A stretch of 64,000 nucleotides of DNA from Allolobophora icterica (Eukaryota; Annelida; Clitellata; Crassiclitellata; Lumbricidae). Shown piece by piece: positions 20,536 to 31,010 of the stretch. Positions within the stretch are counted from its first letter, which is position 1. Each line of letters opens with the position of its first letter. The stretch covers positions 4,756,881-4,820,880 of the forward strand of contig OY744605.1 of assembly GCA_963556255.1 (NCBI GenBank), read 5' to 3'. The notes beneath the pieces were generated by a model. It was not told where the DNA came from. It saw only the letters and a program-made list of their open reading frames with translations, and made no database searches. The position numbers and the translations under genes were made by a program.

Positions 20536-21449
20536 TTGACTAGATGTTAGTGTTGGAACGTCCTCTCTGCGTATTGTCCACTTTATTAAACACTGAATGA
20601 AGCAACTGTTTAAAGGCATCTTTACATCACTTGACTGCACTCTGTCGATATAGTGAACTTTGCATCGCATTCAAAGCACGTCACGGGCTAATCAATTTTC
20701 GAATCATGACGTCATTTTCGAATCCAATAGAATTCTGCCATCCGATTCGTTTTGGAATCGAATATCGAAGCTTCGCAGGTCACTAGGTTAAGTTTAATTA
20801 GCTAATGATGCAAATAATACTACAACGTCTTTGAAAGTATCGGTTTTTTAAAATATAGTTGGAGAGAGACATCTAGCGCTGAAGAGCAGCTGATTTACAT
20901 ATAGCTTCGTTAATAAACTTCTTAAAGGTGTTGAATAAGAGCACGGTGTTAAAAATAAGATATACGCTTTAAAGGTGTCTAATTGGAGCACTGTATTAAC
21001 CAACGTTCAACACCTTCTCCACTAAACGTCTTGAGAAAAGGTGAACTTAACGTGGTTACACGTTGTGTCTAAATTCCACTGACTGCGGGATCGAGTCTGT
21101 CTAAAGAACTCCGTGGCTAGTATTCAGAATTACTAACTTTGTGAGCGTAAGAAGTTCGACAAATATGTTAAAAATAATAATAAATACATAGATAAATAAA
21201 TAAATTAGTTGGAGAATAAAGAAGATGATTCTGTGAGTTGATCAATCAATTAGTGAATTAGTCAATAAATTTATAAATCAGTCATTAAATAAATCAGTCG
21301 AACAGTTAGAGTCAATCTTTCAATCAATTCGTCATTCGAATTGGCATTTTCTTTGCATGCGGACATCATTAATTAATCAAACATTAACCAGTCAAACAAG
21401 AAAAGTGGCATGTACATTATGTCTGAATGCAGGCTGCAGCAGGCTGACT
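20536..21449. repeat. hAT element end, truncated beta-like modules, unmatched DNA
   Basis: Positions 20640-20800 have inverted TTCGAA/GATTCG steps. Two minus-strand PSE-like motifs lie at 20895-20932 (TATA-like ACATATAG) and near 20973. From 21100 to 21430 the sequence is AT-rich with many short AATCAATCA-type repeats and no coding signal. Confidence 0.4.
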
Positions 21450-21680
21450 TTATTTCAGCACTTCATGCCAAAACATCCAAATGTCTGATATTAACAGGCA
21501 CTTCGTTGGCCGGTACAATTTGCACCAGTAGACCACTTTGTTGAACCAGGCAAACGACGCGTCCTCGATGACGTATACATTTCCGGTCGGTCGGTGGCTG
21601 AACGACCGGCAGTTGATGTCTAGTAGGCAGCACAGGCCGCGCTCATCGTCCGACGAACTGAGAGGTGATGAGTCAGACAC
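21450..21680 (-). CDS. Exon-like ORF of unknown function
   Basis: A 76-residue minus-strand frame, GC-richer than its neighbours, ends in a stop that overlaps an AATAAA signal. The sequence holds DDERGLCCLLDINCRSF, GNVYVIEDASFAWFNKVVYW and DIWMFWHEVLK. A possible splice acceptor, CACCTCTCAG, lies just inside the ORF start, so the true exon may begin near SSDDERG. I do not recognise the family, and no copy is seen elsewhere in the window. It could be a last exon of a host gene, a processed fragment, or chance. Confidence 0.3.
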   Translation of the reverse strand: MSDSSPLSSSDDERGLCCLLDINCRSFSHRPTGNVYVIEDASFAWFNKVVYWCKLYRPTKCLLISDIWMFWHEVLK

Positions 21681-21939
21681 TTATGCGAAGATGCCGACCA
21701 GACACTAATAAGTTTATTGGGTTGTAAACAAATGAAGACACAGAATTATCGTATCTTAGTTTCAATATTATTATTAACTCGTATTTTTTCGAGAGAATGA
21801 TTAAATCATACAGCGCGGCTGCTGTTTATATATAGATTAGTTGACAATAGATTTAAAGGTGTCCAATGAAACGCACTGCTCTAGCACGGCTTAAAGCCTT
21901 TAAGGATGTTTTGTGACTGTAAAATAATAATAATAATCT
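21681..21939. repeat. Block beta
   Basis: Beta with its promoter-like module and the degenerate hairpin region; cut at GTGACTGT by SINE tail sequence. Confidence 0.55.
21827..21863 (-). promoter_or_regulatory. PSE-like motif plus TATA box (beta)
   Basis: Minus strand: GACACCTTTAAATC, then TATATATAAAC at 30 bp from the motif start. Confidence 0.45.
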
Positions 21940-22280
21940 TCGTTTAATATTTTCAAACTGACAATTACGCAGTATGATTACAAATCAGTATAAACGAATG
22001 ATCACAAGTTATTACAGGACTCGATTTTTAAATGTAAATGGTGGATAGAGAGACTACGGAGAGGAGGCAGGACTGCTCGTCTAGAAGGCTGAACAACTGT
22101 AACTTGATAATAACCCCTACAAAGTTCAGAAATGCTGAAACCGAACCTTTGGAAACACACAGACTGCAAGGGATACATTTTCATTTCAGCGTAGAAACGC
22201 TCGTGAAGAAGCTGGTGCCCTGTACTTAGCTTTAAAACAGCGCTTTATAAATTTGGTGCTTGCGATTACGATTCACCCAC
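21940..22280. repeat. SINE A-like tail and zeta-like block
   Basis: Positions 21940-22010 resemble the 3' part of SINE A (CTGACAATTACGCAGTATGA). Then comes a zeta-type block with GAGGAGGCAGGACTG, matched at 59010-59220, up to the piggyBac insertion site. Confidence 0.5.
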
Positions 22281-23280
22281 TTAACCCTCGGGCTACCAAG
22301 GGGCGTTTTTCTGCAAAATTGTTTTTAGCACATGGAATATAATTTTGACATTTTAGGTAGCTGTAGGGGGTCTATTTGCACACATTTTAAGGTAAAAGTC
22401 GTGATGATATCCCACGCCATAAAAAAAGTTATACCCGATATAGCCTAGGTACCACCTATGGAATCAGGAATTTCTCTCGTCAGCTGTTAGCTGTTGTCGA
22501 CTATAAAGGTATTCATTATTCTTCCTGGAAGAGAAACAACTATGCCATTCTTTAGAGGGAATGTAGGGCTATATTTGCTTGCTTAGTTATTTGTCTTTTG
22601 AAAACCGGAAGTGATCATAATAAATAATAATACGCTTTATCAGTGTGAAAATCACTGATGCAACATCACAACGTAAACCGATATGGTTGGGTATGGGGAA
22701 GGGCTATAAACAGTCAAAGCAGAATGCTAACAGAGTAAAGCAGTGCTGTGAAGTGTTCAAGAAGCCGGTTTGCAGGAAGCATTCGCACAAAACAATGGAA
22801 GTAACTTGCAATAACTGCAAGGACCACTGACGTATTTGACTGCCGGGAAAAATTACATAATTTCTTGTTTCACGTTGATATAGCTGCACGCCTTTAGGTT
22901 TCACCTGTAACTAAAACAGACTTTCAAATAGTTTGTATTGTTGAAAATTAAGTCTCATTATATTTACAATATTCTTGGATACATAGTTCATTTTCAAAAC
23001 CCACATCATTTATATTTTTTTATCCAAATAGTACAAATTGTTTGGGATAATATCAGATATCGTTAAATGGACCGGTGCCTTTGTTAAAAACTATATAATT
23101 TCGAGATGCATTCATATATTTTACCACTAAATATACCATTCTTTTCAGAAATGAATGCTGAATCAAATGCTGTATTACATGATATGATATTTGAAACCAA
23201 ACACGAAATTCCGGGGGGGGGTGGTAACCACCCCCTTGGTAGCCGATGTCACAAAAAAACCTTGGTAGCCTGAGGGTTAA
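22281..23280 (+). mobile_element. piggyBac-type element, copy 1
   Basis: TTAA (22281-22284 and 23277-23280) flanks inverted ends CCCTCGGGCTACCAAGG and CCTTGGTAGCCTGAGGG. The TTAA duplication and CCC start are diagnostic of piggyBac. The insertion splits a block that reads ATTCACCCTCTTCACGAGG at 59211. Inside, a short ORF (22645-22830) keeps KQCCEVFKKPVCRKHS and VTCNNCKDH, a cysteine-histidine pattern like the C-terminal zinc-binding domain of piggyBac transposases. The catalytic part is absent, so the copy is non-autonomous. G/C runs next to the ends (GGGGGGGTGGTAACCACC type) form extra palindromes. Confidence 0.75.
22645..22830 (+). pseudogene. piggyBac transposase C-terminal cysteine-rich remnant
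   Basis: 61 residues ending CNNCKDH. The spacing of cysteines and histidine (CCEVFKKPVC, KHSHK, CNNC) fits the zinc-binding tail of piggyBac transposases. The same frame is readable on the minus strand at 52002-51817 in copy 3 and is interrupted in copy 2 (near 25240-25415). Confidence 0.5.
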
Positions 23281-24479
23281 CCTAAACTCACTTCACGAGG
23301 GAGCGTCAGAGTTCTAAATCTGTTTGTCCTCTTCCGCTTCAACCTAAGTATCTTTCATCCGGACAAAGTTTCCTCACTATGTAGAGAACATTAATTGACC
23401 TCATTGTATCATTACTTGTTTAACAGTAAGAGGTCATATCTTAACCTAAACCCAGTTCAATTTTTTAACTGACGTCTTACCCTATCAATTGCATCTATAT
23501 ATACACTTTAAAATAAAACAGTTTTAAATGTGTTGTAAGAAGTTTTTGTATTTCTAATAGTATCATGCAGTGTTTAACGACATCGCATGGCTGCCAGGGC
23601 CGTTGAAGTCGCCCTCCTCCTTTCTCTACGCTTGGGACTGTCACAATCTGGCAACCTCCTCTTGGGTACACGGGTATTGGCATATTTTTTAAAACCAGGG
23701 TCAAGCTGTCGTAAGCAATCTGAAATAGATTAGTCTTCAGTTGAGACATCTCATCGCTACCATGGTCTTTCACGTCAACCTCATATGAGCATATCTAACT
23801 TCTTTCATAAGGAAAACGAATGTAAATCTCTAGTTTAACGACATCTTATGTCTACAGGGGTCGTTGACGTCTTTAAAGATAGTAATTATATTTATGATAA
23901 TAACTAACTCGATCAATTCACCGAATTTGACATTTTATATACATGTAATACCCGTGCAAAACAGTTTTAAAGGTGTGAGCATTGTCCGCGAATTGTCTGT
24001 TCCCTCTGTCAATCTACAGGTTGCAATATTCGGTATACAGTCCATCACTCCTTTACTTCGGCCATGACCTTTCAGCCTTCGTTTGGACTGCCAAGTTTCG
24101 TAAATTTATTTTCACTAGCAGCAATTAAACTTATGTTAATTAATATCAGAATAAAAATATTAACAAATAAACAAATATAGGCCATTTTTTATAGGCCTAA
24201 TTCTGCGCAATTTCTTTGCATGATGCCAACTTATAAACCATCCTCTAAGGAGCACCGACGGGTTTACCAAGTTTACTCAGGCTAAGTGTTGCTCCCCCTA
24301 CTATCTAAGTTCTAAAGTGTTAACTTTATTTATCTCTAAATACATTTGTTTAAATTGAATTTATTGTTTCATTCTTAACTGTTTGACATTAAAATTTTCC
24401 ACCTCTGGATCGTGACACCCTACTTTGTTTGTAGGCCTACATATAGTAAATCCATCACTGATCCCGAGAGACGTTCAGC
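23281..24479. repeat. Blocks lambda, hairpin piece and mu
   Basis: Lambda lies at 23410-23500. Hairpin-family sequences on the minus strand are near 23574-23615 and 23828-23870. Mu runs 23890-24480 with a widened promoter-like module (CACACCTTTAAAAC, TATA at about 37 bp). No gene seen. Confidence 0.55.
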
Positions 24480-25860
24480 TTAACCCTCGGGCTACCAAGG
24501 GGGGGGGGGTGTTTACCACCCCCCCTACGTTTTTCTTGAAAAAATTTTTTTAGCACATGGAATATAATTTTGACAGTTTAGGTAGCTGTAGGGGGTCCAT
24601 TTGCACACATTTTGAGGTAAAAGTCGTGATGATAGCCCACGCCATAAAAAAGTTATACCCGATATAGCCTACGTACCACTATTGAAATCAAGACTTTCTC
24701 TCGTCAGCTGTTAGCTGTTGTCGACTATAAAGGTATTCATTATTCTTTCTGGAAGAGAAACAACTATGCCATTCTTTAGAGGGAATGTAGGGCTATATTT
24801 GCATACATATTTACATACATACAATCATACATACATACATACATACATACATACATACATAAATACATACATACATACATTCATACAATCATACATACAT
24901 ACACACATACATTCATACAATCATACATACATACATACATTCATACATTCATACAATCATACATACATACATACATACCTACATACATACATACATGCAT
25001 TCATACAATCATACATACATACATACATACATACATACATACATACATACATACATACATACATACATTCATACAATCATACATACATACATACATACAT
25101 ACATACATTCATACATACATACATACCTACATACATACATACATACATTCATAAATACATACATACCTTAGTTATTTGTCTTTTGATAACCGGCAGTGAT
25201 CATAATAAATAATAATACGCTTTTTCAGTGTGAAAATCACTGATGCAACATCACAACGTAAACCGATATGGTTGGGTATGGGGAAGGGCTATAAACAGTT
25301 GAAGCAGAATACTAACAGAGTAAAGTAGTGCTGTGAAGTGTTCAAGAAGCCGGTTTGCAGGAAGCATTCACACAAAACAATGAAAGTAACTTGCAATAAC
25401 TGCAAGGACCACTGACGTTTTTGACTGCCGGGAAAAATTACATAATTTCTTGTTTCATGTTGATATAGCTGCACGCCTTTAGGTTTTGCCTGTAACTAAA
25501 ACAGACTTTGGGATAGTTTGTATTGTTGAAAATTAAGCCTCATTATATTTAGAATATTCTTGGATACATAGTTCATTTTCAAAACCCACATCATTTATAT
25601 TTTTTATCCAAATAGTACAAATTGTGTGGGATAATATCAGATATCGTTAAATGGACCGGTGCCTTTGTTAAAAACTATATAATTTCGAGATGCATTCATA
25701 TATTTTACAACTAAATATAACATTCTTTTCAGAAATGAATGCTGAATCAAATGCTGTATTACACGATATACTTTAAACCAAACACGAAATTCCGGGGGGG
25801 TGGTAACCACCCCCCTTGGTAACCGATGTCGCAAAAAAACCTTGGTAGCCTGAGGGTTAA
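24480..25860 (+). mobile_element. piggyBac-type element, copy 2, with large microsatellite
   Basis: Same ends and TTAA duplication (24480-24483, 25857-25860) as copy 1. It is about 380 bp longer because a short region near 24800 has become a TACA-repeat tract of about 365 bp. The cysteine-rich remnant frame is broken by a stop near 25326. Confidence 0.75.
24800..25168. repeat. (TACA)n microsatellite inside a piggyBac element
   Basis: A long run of ATAC units with TTCATACAATC variants. Copies 1 and 3 lack it. The long ORF across it (HTYIHTYI repeats) is low-complexity. Confidence 0.9.
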
Positions 25861-26224
25861 ATGGTAGTCTTCAATTGAAATGGTTGGGTCCTTTGCCTTA
25901 CATCGTACATTGCCAATAACAATACCGCTATGAAAATATTTACCTCAGATAATTATACAAGATTACGGGATTTTCCTAGAATCGTGTGCTCACTTCATCC
26001 TACTTCTTTCGCCTAATTGTTGCTTTCTCATTTATCCCTAATTTTTTGGTCGCATTTATTCGATTGAAAAACTATCTCAAACACTGTCGCACTAAACATC
26101 GTTGGATCACATAGACTCTGAAATAGCATTAAACCATAATGTGTTTGATTTCTTTTATAAAATACGTCTACTAAACCATAATATGGTAAAATCACTTTTT
26201 TTATATAACAAACGATGGCCAATA
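25861..26224. repeat. Block nu
   Basis: AAATGGTTGGGTCCTTTGCC and GATTGAAAAACTATCTCAAA identify nu; it leads into alpha. It is the 3' flank of the alpha LINE fragment. No gene seen. Confidence 0.6.
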
Positions 26225-26545
26225 GAACTTGCTTACTTGCTTAGTACTTAGTCCTTCCCATGCACATCGGGCAACGCATCTTCTCCATTCTTCTCTGTCC
26301 ATTGGCAGTCTTTCAGTATCGTACCACCACATCTCCAACAGAACCTCAAGTCTTCCCTAATGGTCTCCGACAAGTTCAAGATTCCGCGGTCTGCCTCTTT
26401 TCCTTTTCCCCATATGGATCCAGCTCATCACTTAGTTGGCTCTTCTGCCCTTGTCCATACTAACTACGTGTCCCATCCATTTTAATCTTCTCTTTCTGAT
26501 AGTGTTCTCTGTTGTATCTTCGCAGGTCAGTTCTCTAATCATTTC
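26225..26545 (-). pseudogene. LINE ORF2 C-terminal fragment (alpha), best-preserved copy
   Basis: The minus strand reads IRKRRLKWMGHVVSMDKGRR, the R-x-R-L-x-W-x-G-H-V-x-R-M motif found after the reverse transcriptase domain of RTE-like and related non-LTR elements. Later, across stops and frameshifts, comes a DxxW...C..CxxLxGKD-type ending. The catalytic RT domain is not present in any alpha copy, so only this tail was amplified along with its neighbours. It is read against the block order (nu is its 3' flank). Confidence 0.65.
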
Positions 26546-27054
26546 ATTGGGTTGTAAAAATTTCAGACACCAAACGTATTTTAGTTTCAGTATTAGACTC
26601 CAAATTGAAGAGGAGAAAGACCGCATCGCTTAACGCAGCGGCTCTTTTTAATTATAGACTGGTTGACAACGCTTTAAAGGTGTCCAATTAAACGCATTGC
26701 TTTATCACGGTTTAAACCCTTTAACAACATCTTATGACTTTGTCCTTACCTTTTAATTAAAAAAACGAACCTGCTTCGTCTCTGTTGCTCTCCATTATGT
26801 AGATATTCTGTTTAACAAATCTGTCAGACCAAAGATAATTATAATCTAGAAATTTGGATTTCCTTATGTCTATGGGATTCTAAATATGTTATATCTGTAC
26901 TTACATTTGGAGAAATAGATTTATAAAAATCACCTCTATTATCATTATTATATTCTAATTGCCCCTTAATTTACTATTTAAAGTTTCATTAAAGTAAAAA
27001 TTTCCTGAAATTCAAGATAATTAGTAGAATTTGTCTAATCTATACTCAGATACT
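26546..27054. repeat. Block beta and unmatched AT-rich tail
   Basis: Beta with a module at 26648-26684 (GACACCTTTAAAGCG, degenerate TATA). The last 150 bp match the stretch at 31330-31560. Confidence 0.55.
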
Positions 27055-27330
27055 TCTTCTTTGGTTCTCCGCCCTTAGACAGGTTAGTATGTCCAAGGGC
27101 GCCATTCTTCTCGGTGTTGAGCCAATTCTTTAATCTTCTTGTAACCGTCCTACTTCATTATCCAGTCTAGGAAGATCGTTCTTGGTCTTCCTCTTGTCTT
27201 TTTCCCTTCCATTCTACCCTCGATGATATTTCGTAGCAGATAATTTCCTCTCATTATTATGGCCAATCCATCTTCTTTGACGCTCTCTAATTGTCCTCAT
27301 CACGGATCTTTCCTCTCCCACCATTTCCAG

Positions 27331-27793
27331 CAGGGCCGCCGACATAAATTCCGGGCCCCTAGGCAGAGCAGTCACGGGCTCCTAGGCAGAAGAGTCACGG
27401 GCCCCTAGGCAGAGCAGTTATGGGCCCCTAGGCAGAGCAGTTATGGGCCTCTAAACTACAGTATCTTTAGGCTTTATATAAATATAGTAACGTACGGTCG
27501 TACGAAATTTTTTTTAAAACACAAATTGAAATAATAAAAGTGCGTGTATGACCGTACAATATTATATTTATATATATATATATATTATAAACAACTGTGA
27601 TTTTATTCAGATGCTTGAAGTTTAGACTGATTGTAGTTAAGCGTCAGATAGTATATTTAAAAAGGCATAAATCATAAACTTTGAATAACTCAGTATAATA
27701 TTTTTCATAAGTTGATTGCGGGCCCGGCCAGGGCCCCTAAAAAGTCGCCGGGCCCCTGGGCATTTTCCCCCTGCCCCCCTCTCGGCGGGCCTG
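27331..27793. mobile_element. Non-autonomous hAT-type element, 463 bp
   Basis: Inverted ends CAGGGCCGCCGA and (reverse complement of the right end) CAGGCCCGCCGA, flanked by an exact 8-bp duplication ATTTCCAG (27323-27330, 27794-27801). Eight-bp duplications and CAGGG ends are typical of hAT. There is no transposase. The left part holds four copies of a 27-28-bp repeat around GGGCCCCTAGGCAGAGCAG. Confidence 0.8.
27352..27450. repeat. 27-bp tandem repeat inside the hAT element
   Basis: Four units of GGGCCCCTAGGCAGAGCAG plus a short TYACG/TTATG linker. Confidence 0.85.
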
Positions 27794-28209
27794 ATTTCCA
27801 GTACCTCCTCGTTTGTCTTACGCTCTGTCCAACTTATTCTTTCCATTCTCTGCCATATCCACATTTCGAAGGCTTCCAGCCGTCTTGTGTCTTCCCCCTT
27901 ATAGTCAACGTTTCATGGCTATTCTTCTTTTTATCTCCGTATCGCACTTCGTATCCCGTGTGACCGTACTTCCCAGTTAACAGAATCTCTCAACTTCTTC
28001 TGTATCTTCTTCATTTATGATTATTCTTGCTGCTGGTTCTTCTCCTTTGCTTATCTTCATAACCTTTGTCTTCTTGGTATTTATTTTCATTTCGTATTCT
28101 ATTGAGATCAAATTCAGGCGGTCCATCATTCTCTGTAGCCCCTCTTGGCTGGTCACTGCTTATATAATCAGATACCACCTACAATTGGATGGATGGATCC
28201 AGAGTTTAA

Positions 28210-28243
28210 CTACATCTTATAGCAACAAAGGCTGTTGACGTCG
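28210..28243 (-). ncRNA. Conserved hairpin, AGC:GCT upper stem
   Basis: Minus strand: upper stem AGC pairs with GCT around CTTTGTT. The lower stem CGACGTC with GATGTAG has one mismatch. It lies about 55-60 bp downstream of the module at 28299-28339 on the same strand. Confidence 0.4.
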
Positions 28244-28389
28244 ACAGAAATTTCTTTGGCATATTACAGCTCATATATCTATCGATTGATCGCGATTGGT
28301 AAATATGTAGCCGAGAATGGCCGCATTTTAAAGGTGTCAAACATCAGTCATAGATTAATTACAACCTACAATTAATTGATATGGTGAAT

Positions 28390-28425
28390 ACTTATAGTGA
28401 TTGGAGAAAGCAATTAAAAGGTGTC
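28390..28425 (-). promoter_or_regulatory. PSE-like motif plus TATA box
   Basis: Minus strand: GACACCTTTTAATTGC, then CTATAAGTA with TATA at 30 bp from the motif start. Confidence 0.45.
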
Positions 28426-28839
28426 TTAACTTAGTTGCCACGTCTTATGATGCCTCCCTTTGAAATGAGCATAATTTCTGGAAACTTCCATTGCTTTAGG
28501 TCTGCATTTGCATAATTAATATTTATAAAGCAGCGTCGAGAAAATATGACGTATTATGACGTTTATACGATATATATGACCCCCAGACGTCGAAACTGAT
28601 ACAGTTAATTTTCATGGCAATAAGTTGTTCAAAACGCACAAATAGTCGCGATTTTCAATTCGATTAACACATTTACAAAGAGCATACCCAAGAATCAACT
28701 TTGAAATAAATTAGTTGGAACAAGTTATTTCAATAAAATAAACCAGTTTTTCGGGAGTTTTCGTCTTCTACTATAGAGCCAAATAGGTGAGGTCCAATTA
28801 AGGACTCCGCAAGTTTAACGATATCTTTTGGCTACACGA

Positions 28840-29115
28840 GAGTCTATTGGTTAGCATGCTGGGCTGTCAATCGATAGGTCGAGGGTTCAAGTTCCGGCCA
28901 AGAAGAAATTTGGTTCGAGATATCTGCAACACCTGCTCCCCTAAGCAACTCCGCTTTGATCAGCACACTGACCGTACACTGTCGGCAGGAAGATGAGACG
29001 GCGAGGTAGAGGACTGGGCGCCGCCCTCATACGCCGAGTCTAAGAAAATGAAGTCGCTAGCACTTCATACCCATGGCTGCCTCAGGGCTAGCTTAAGGTA
29101 CACGCGCTTCTTCTA
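28840..29115 (+). mobile_element. tRNA-derived SINE with Asp-like head
   Basis: TATTGGTTAGCATGCTGGGC (A box) and AGGGTTCAAGTTCCGGCC (B box) with CTGTCAATC between them give a tRNA-Asp-like head (anticodon GTC), but no acceptor stem closes. The body continues to TTCTTCTACTGC. It lies in a zeta-like stretch after TTTAACGATATCTTTTGGC. It is the only copy in the window. A decayed tRNA is the alternative. Confidence 0.55.
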
Positions 29116-29704
29116 CTGCTATTTATAGGATCGTTGCAAAACTTTAAAAGGGTATGAAAGGATCTGCTCTTCTCTTATACTTCGTCTATGGCTGCCTGGG
29201 TCACTGACGTCGACCTACATCACCTTACAAACGTTGCAGTCGAAGACACTTGAGAGTAAGCAGGATGGAAAGTTTAAATGGTACCATTCAACTCAAATGG
29301 TTATGCTATTTGTCATACATCGTACATTACCAGAAACAATAGCGATATAAAAAATATTTACCTCAGATAATTATACAAGATTAAGGAATTTCCTTTTCCG
29401 AAAATCATGTGCTTAATTAATCAGTCTTCGCATAATTGTTGAATTCTTAGTGCGACAGTGTTTGAGATAGTTTTACAATCGATTGATGGTGACCAAAATA
29501 TAGGATCATATCAACTTTAAAATAAAATTATAGCGTATTACGGTTTATTAATTTTATAAAATATGTCTATTAAACAATATGTGATATTACCGCTATTTTA
29601 TATCACATATTTAAATTTGGTTTTCAAATCCACTACATGTATACAACGCCGTTGTGATGACGGACACAGGGACAATCGATGGCCAATGGAGTTTGCTTAC
29701 GTAT
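29116..29704. repeat. Block nu with short unmatched lead
   Basis: Nu from about 29270 (AACTCAAATGGTTATGC), including TAATTGTTGAATTC and AAAATATGTCTATTAAACAA, up to the TTGC/TTAC repeats at alpha. The ORF at 29563-29763 lies within nu and is not conserved. Confidence 0.55.
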
Positions 29705-30060
29705 TTGCTTGCGTGCTTACTTCCTTGCTTACAACAATACTTACTTACTTACTTAGTACTTAGTCCTTCCCATGCAAGTCTGCACATCGAACATCGCATC
29801 CTATCCATTCGTCTCTGTCCATTGACAGTAATTCAGTCTCGTCTCACGACATCTCCAAGAACGCCAGTTTCGTCTCTCGTGGTCTTCGACCAGGTAAAGA
29901 TTCCGTGGTCTTCTCCTTTTTCTTTTCCCCATGGATTCAGTTCATCACTTAGTTGGCTCTTTTATCCTTGTCCATACGAACCACGTGTCCCATTCATACA
30001 ATACAATACAATTGTAATCTTCTCTTTCTGATAGTCTTCTCTGTTTCATCCTTTCCCTTT
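29705..30060 (-). mobile_element. LINE ORF2 C-terminal fragment (alpha)
   Basis: Complete alpha block with the plus-strand string CCATACGAACCACGTGTCCC (GHV region on minus). Starts the triple alpha-beta series that runs to 31400. Confidence 0.6.
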
Positions 30061-30329
30061 CAATCTCTAAGACTTTACTCGGTTGTAAATAATTCAGAGA
30101 GCAACCGTATTTTAGTTTCAGTATGAAACTCGATATCGAAGAGGCAGTGATCGAATCACATAACGCAGCTGCACAATATATGGATTGGTTGAGTACGTTT
30201 TAAAGGTGTCCAATTAAACGCAATGCTTCAGCACGGTTTAAGCCTTTTAACAACATCTTATGACTATAAAGATGGACGACTTTGTCCTAACCTTTTAACA
30301 CACAAAATCTAACCTGCTTCGTATCTGAC
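30061..30329. repeat. Block beta (first of three)
   Basis: Beta with a module whose GGTGTC lies at 30205-30210 and a degenerate TATA (CAATATATGG). Confidence 0.55.
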
Positions 30330-30560
30330 AGTCTTTCAGCCTCGTCTCACGACATCTGGAAGAACGCCAAGTCGCCTCTCATGGATTCCGACCAGTTCAA
30401 GATTTCGTGGCCTTCTCCTTTTCCTTTTCACTTCATAGATCCATCTTATCACTTGGTTGGATCTTCTATCCTTGTCCATACGAACCACGTGTCCCATCGA
30501 TTATAATCTTCTCTTCCTGATATTCTTCTCTGTTTCATCCTCTCGCTTAATATCTCTAAT
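30330..30560 (-). mobile_element. LINE ORF2 C-terminal fragment (alpha), tandem copy 2
   Basis: Second alpha copy, joined to beta at AACCTGCTTCGTATCTGACA, so the repeat unit alpha+beta is about 450 bp here. Confidence 0.6.
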
Positions 30561-30774
30561 GACTTGACTCTGTTGCAAAGAAATCAAACAGCAGAGATCT
30601 ATCAGCTTCCCGCAGCTGCAGTGTATAAGGACTGATTGAAAACGCTTTAAAGGTGTCCAATAAAACGCATTGTTTTAGCACTCTTTGATCCCTTTAGAAA
30701 CATCTTCTGACTGTGAAGGCGGCTGACTTTGTTCTTACATTTTAATACACAAAATCTAACCTGCTTCGTGTCTG
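30561..30774. repeat. Block beta (second of three)
   Basis: Beta with GGTGTC at 30652-30657 and GTATAAGG as a TATA-like box. Confidence 0.55.
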
Positions 30775-31010
30775 ACAGTCTTTCAGTCTCTTCTCACGAC
30801 ATCTCCAAGATCTCCAGTTTCGCCTCTTATGGTTTCCGACCAGTTCAAGATTTCGTGGTCTTCTCCTTTTCCTTTTCCCCCATGGATCCAGCTCATCACA
30901 TGGTTGGCTCTTTTATCCTTGTCCATACCAGCCACGTGTCCCATCCATTTTATTCTTCTCTTCCTGATAGTCTTCTCTGTTTTAGCTTCTCTCTTTCGAG
31001 CCCTACTTAT
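30775..31010 (-). mobile_element. LINE ORF2 C-terminal fragment (alpha), tandem copy 3
   Basis: Third alpha copy with the same junction as copy 2. The stretch CCATACCAGCCACGTGTCCC equals the window's first bases, so the window may start at the same kind of junction. Confidence 0.6.

Larger units (their letters stand above)
27055..28165 (-). pseudogene. RTE-like LINE ORF2 remnant, split by a hAT element
   Basis: Read on the minus strand from 28165: TSQEGLQRMMDRLNL, KINTKKTKVMKISKGEEP, VERFCYLGSTVTRDTRCDTE. After a deletion: EMWIWQRMERISWTERKTNE. After the inserted element: GERKDPVRTIRERQRRWIGH. This is the connection and thumb region that follows the YADD box of RTE-like reverse transcriptases. 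The YADD box itself and everything upstream are missing. The hAT-type insertion interrupts the frame between EEVLE and MVGER. Confidence 0.75.
28166..28839. repeat. Diverged block with a hairpin and two minus-strand modules
   Basis: The minus-strand hairpin is at 28210-28243. A module with degenerate TATA (TACATATTTA) lies at 28299-28339 and a good one at 28390-28425. The remainder up to 28839 is AT-rich and has no coding signal. Confidence 0.5.

Noticed and set aside
23200..23260. CRISPR-like or other prokaryotic features
   Set aside because: The G/C-run palindromes are the ends of piggyBac-type elements; the window is eukaryotic.
24718..25212. 164-aa HTYIHTYI ORF
   Set aside because: TACA microsatellite inside a piggyBac element.
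28846..28920. Functional tRNA-Asp gene
   Set aside because: A and B boxes are present, but no closed acceptor stem is seen and SINE-like sequence follows.
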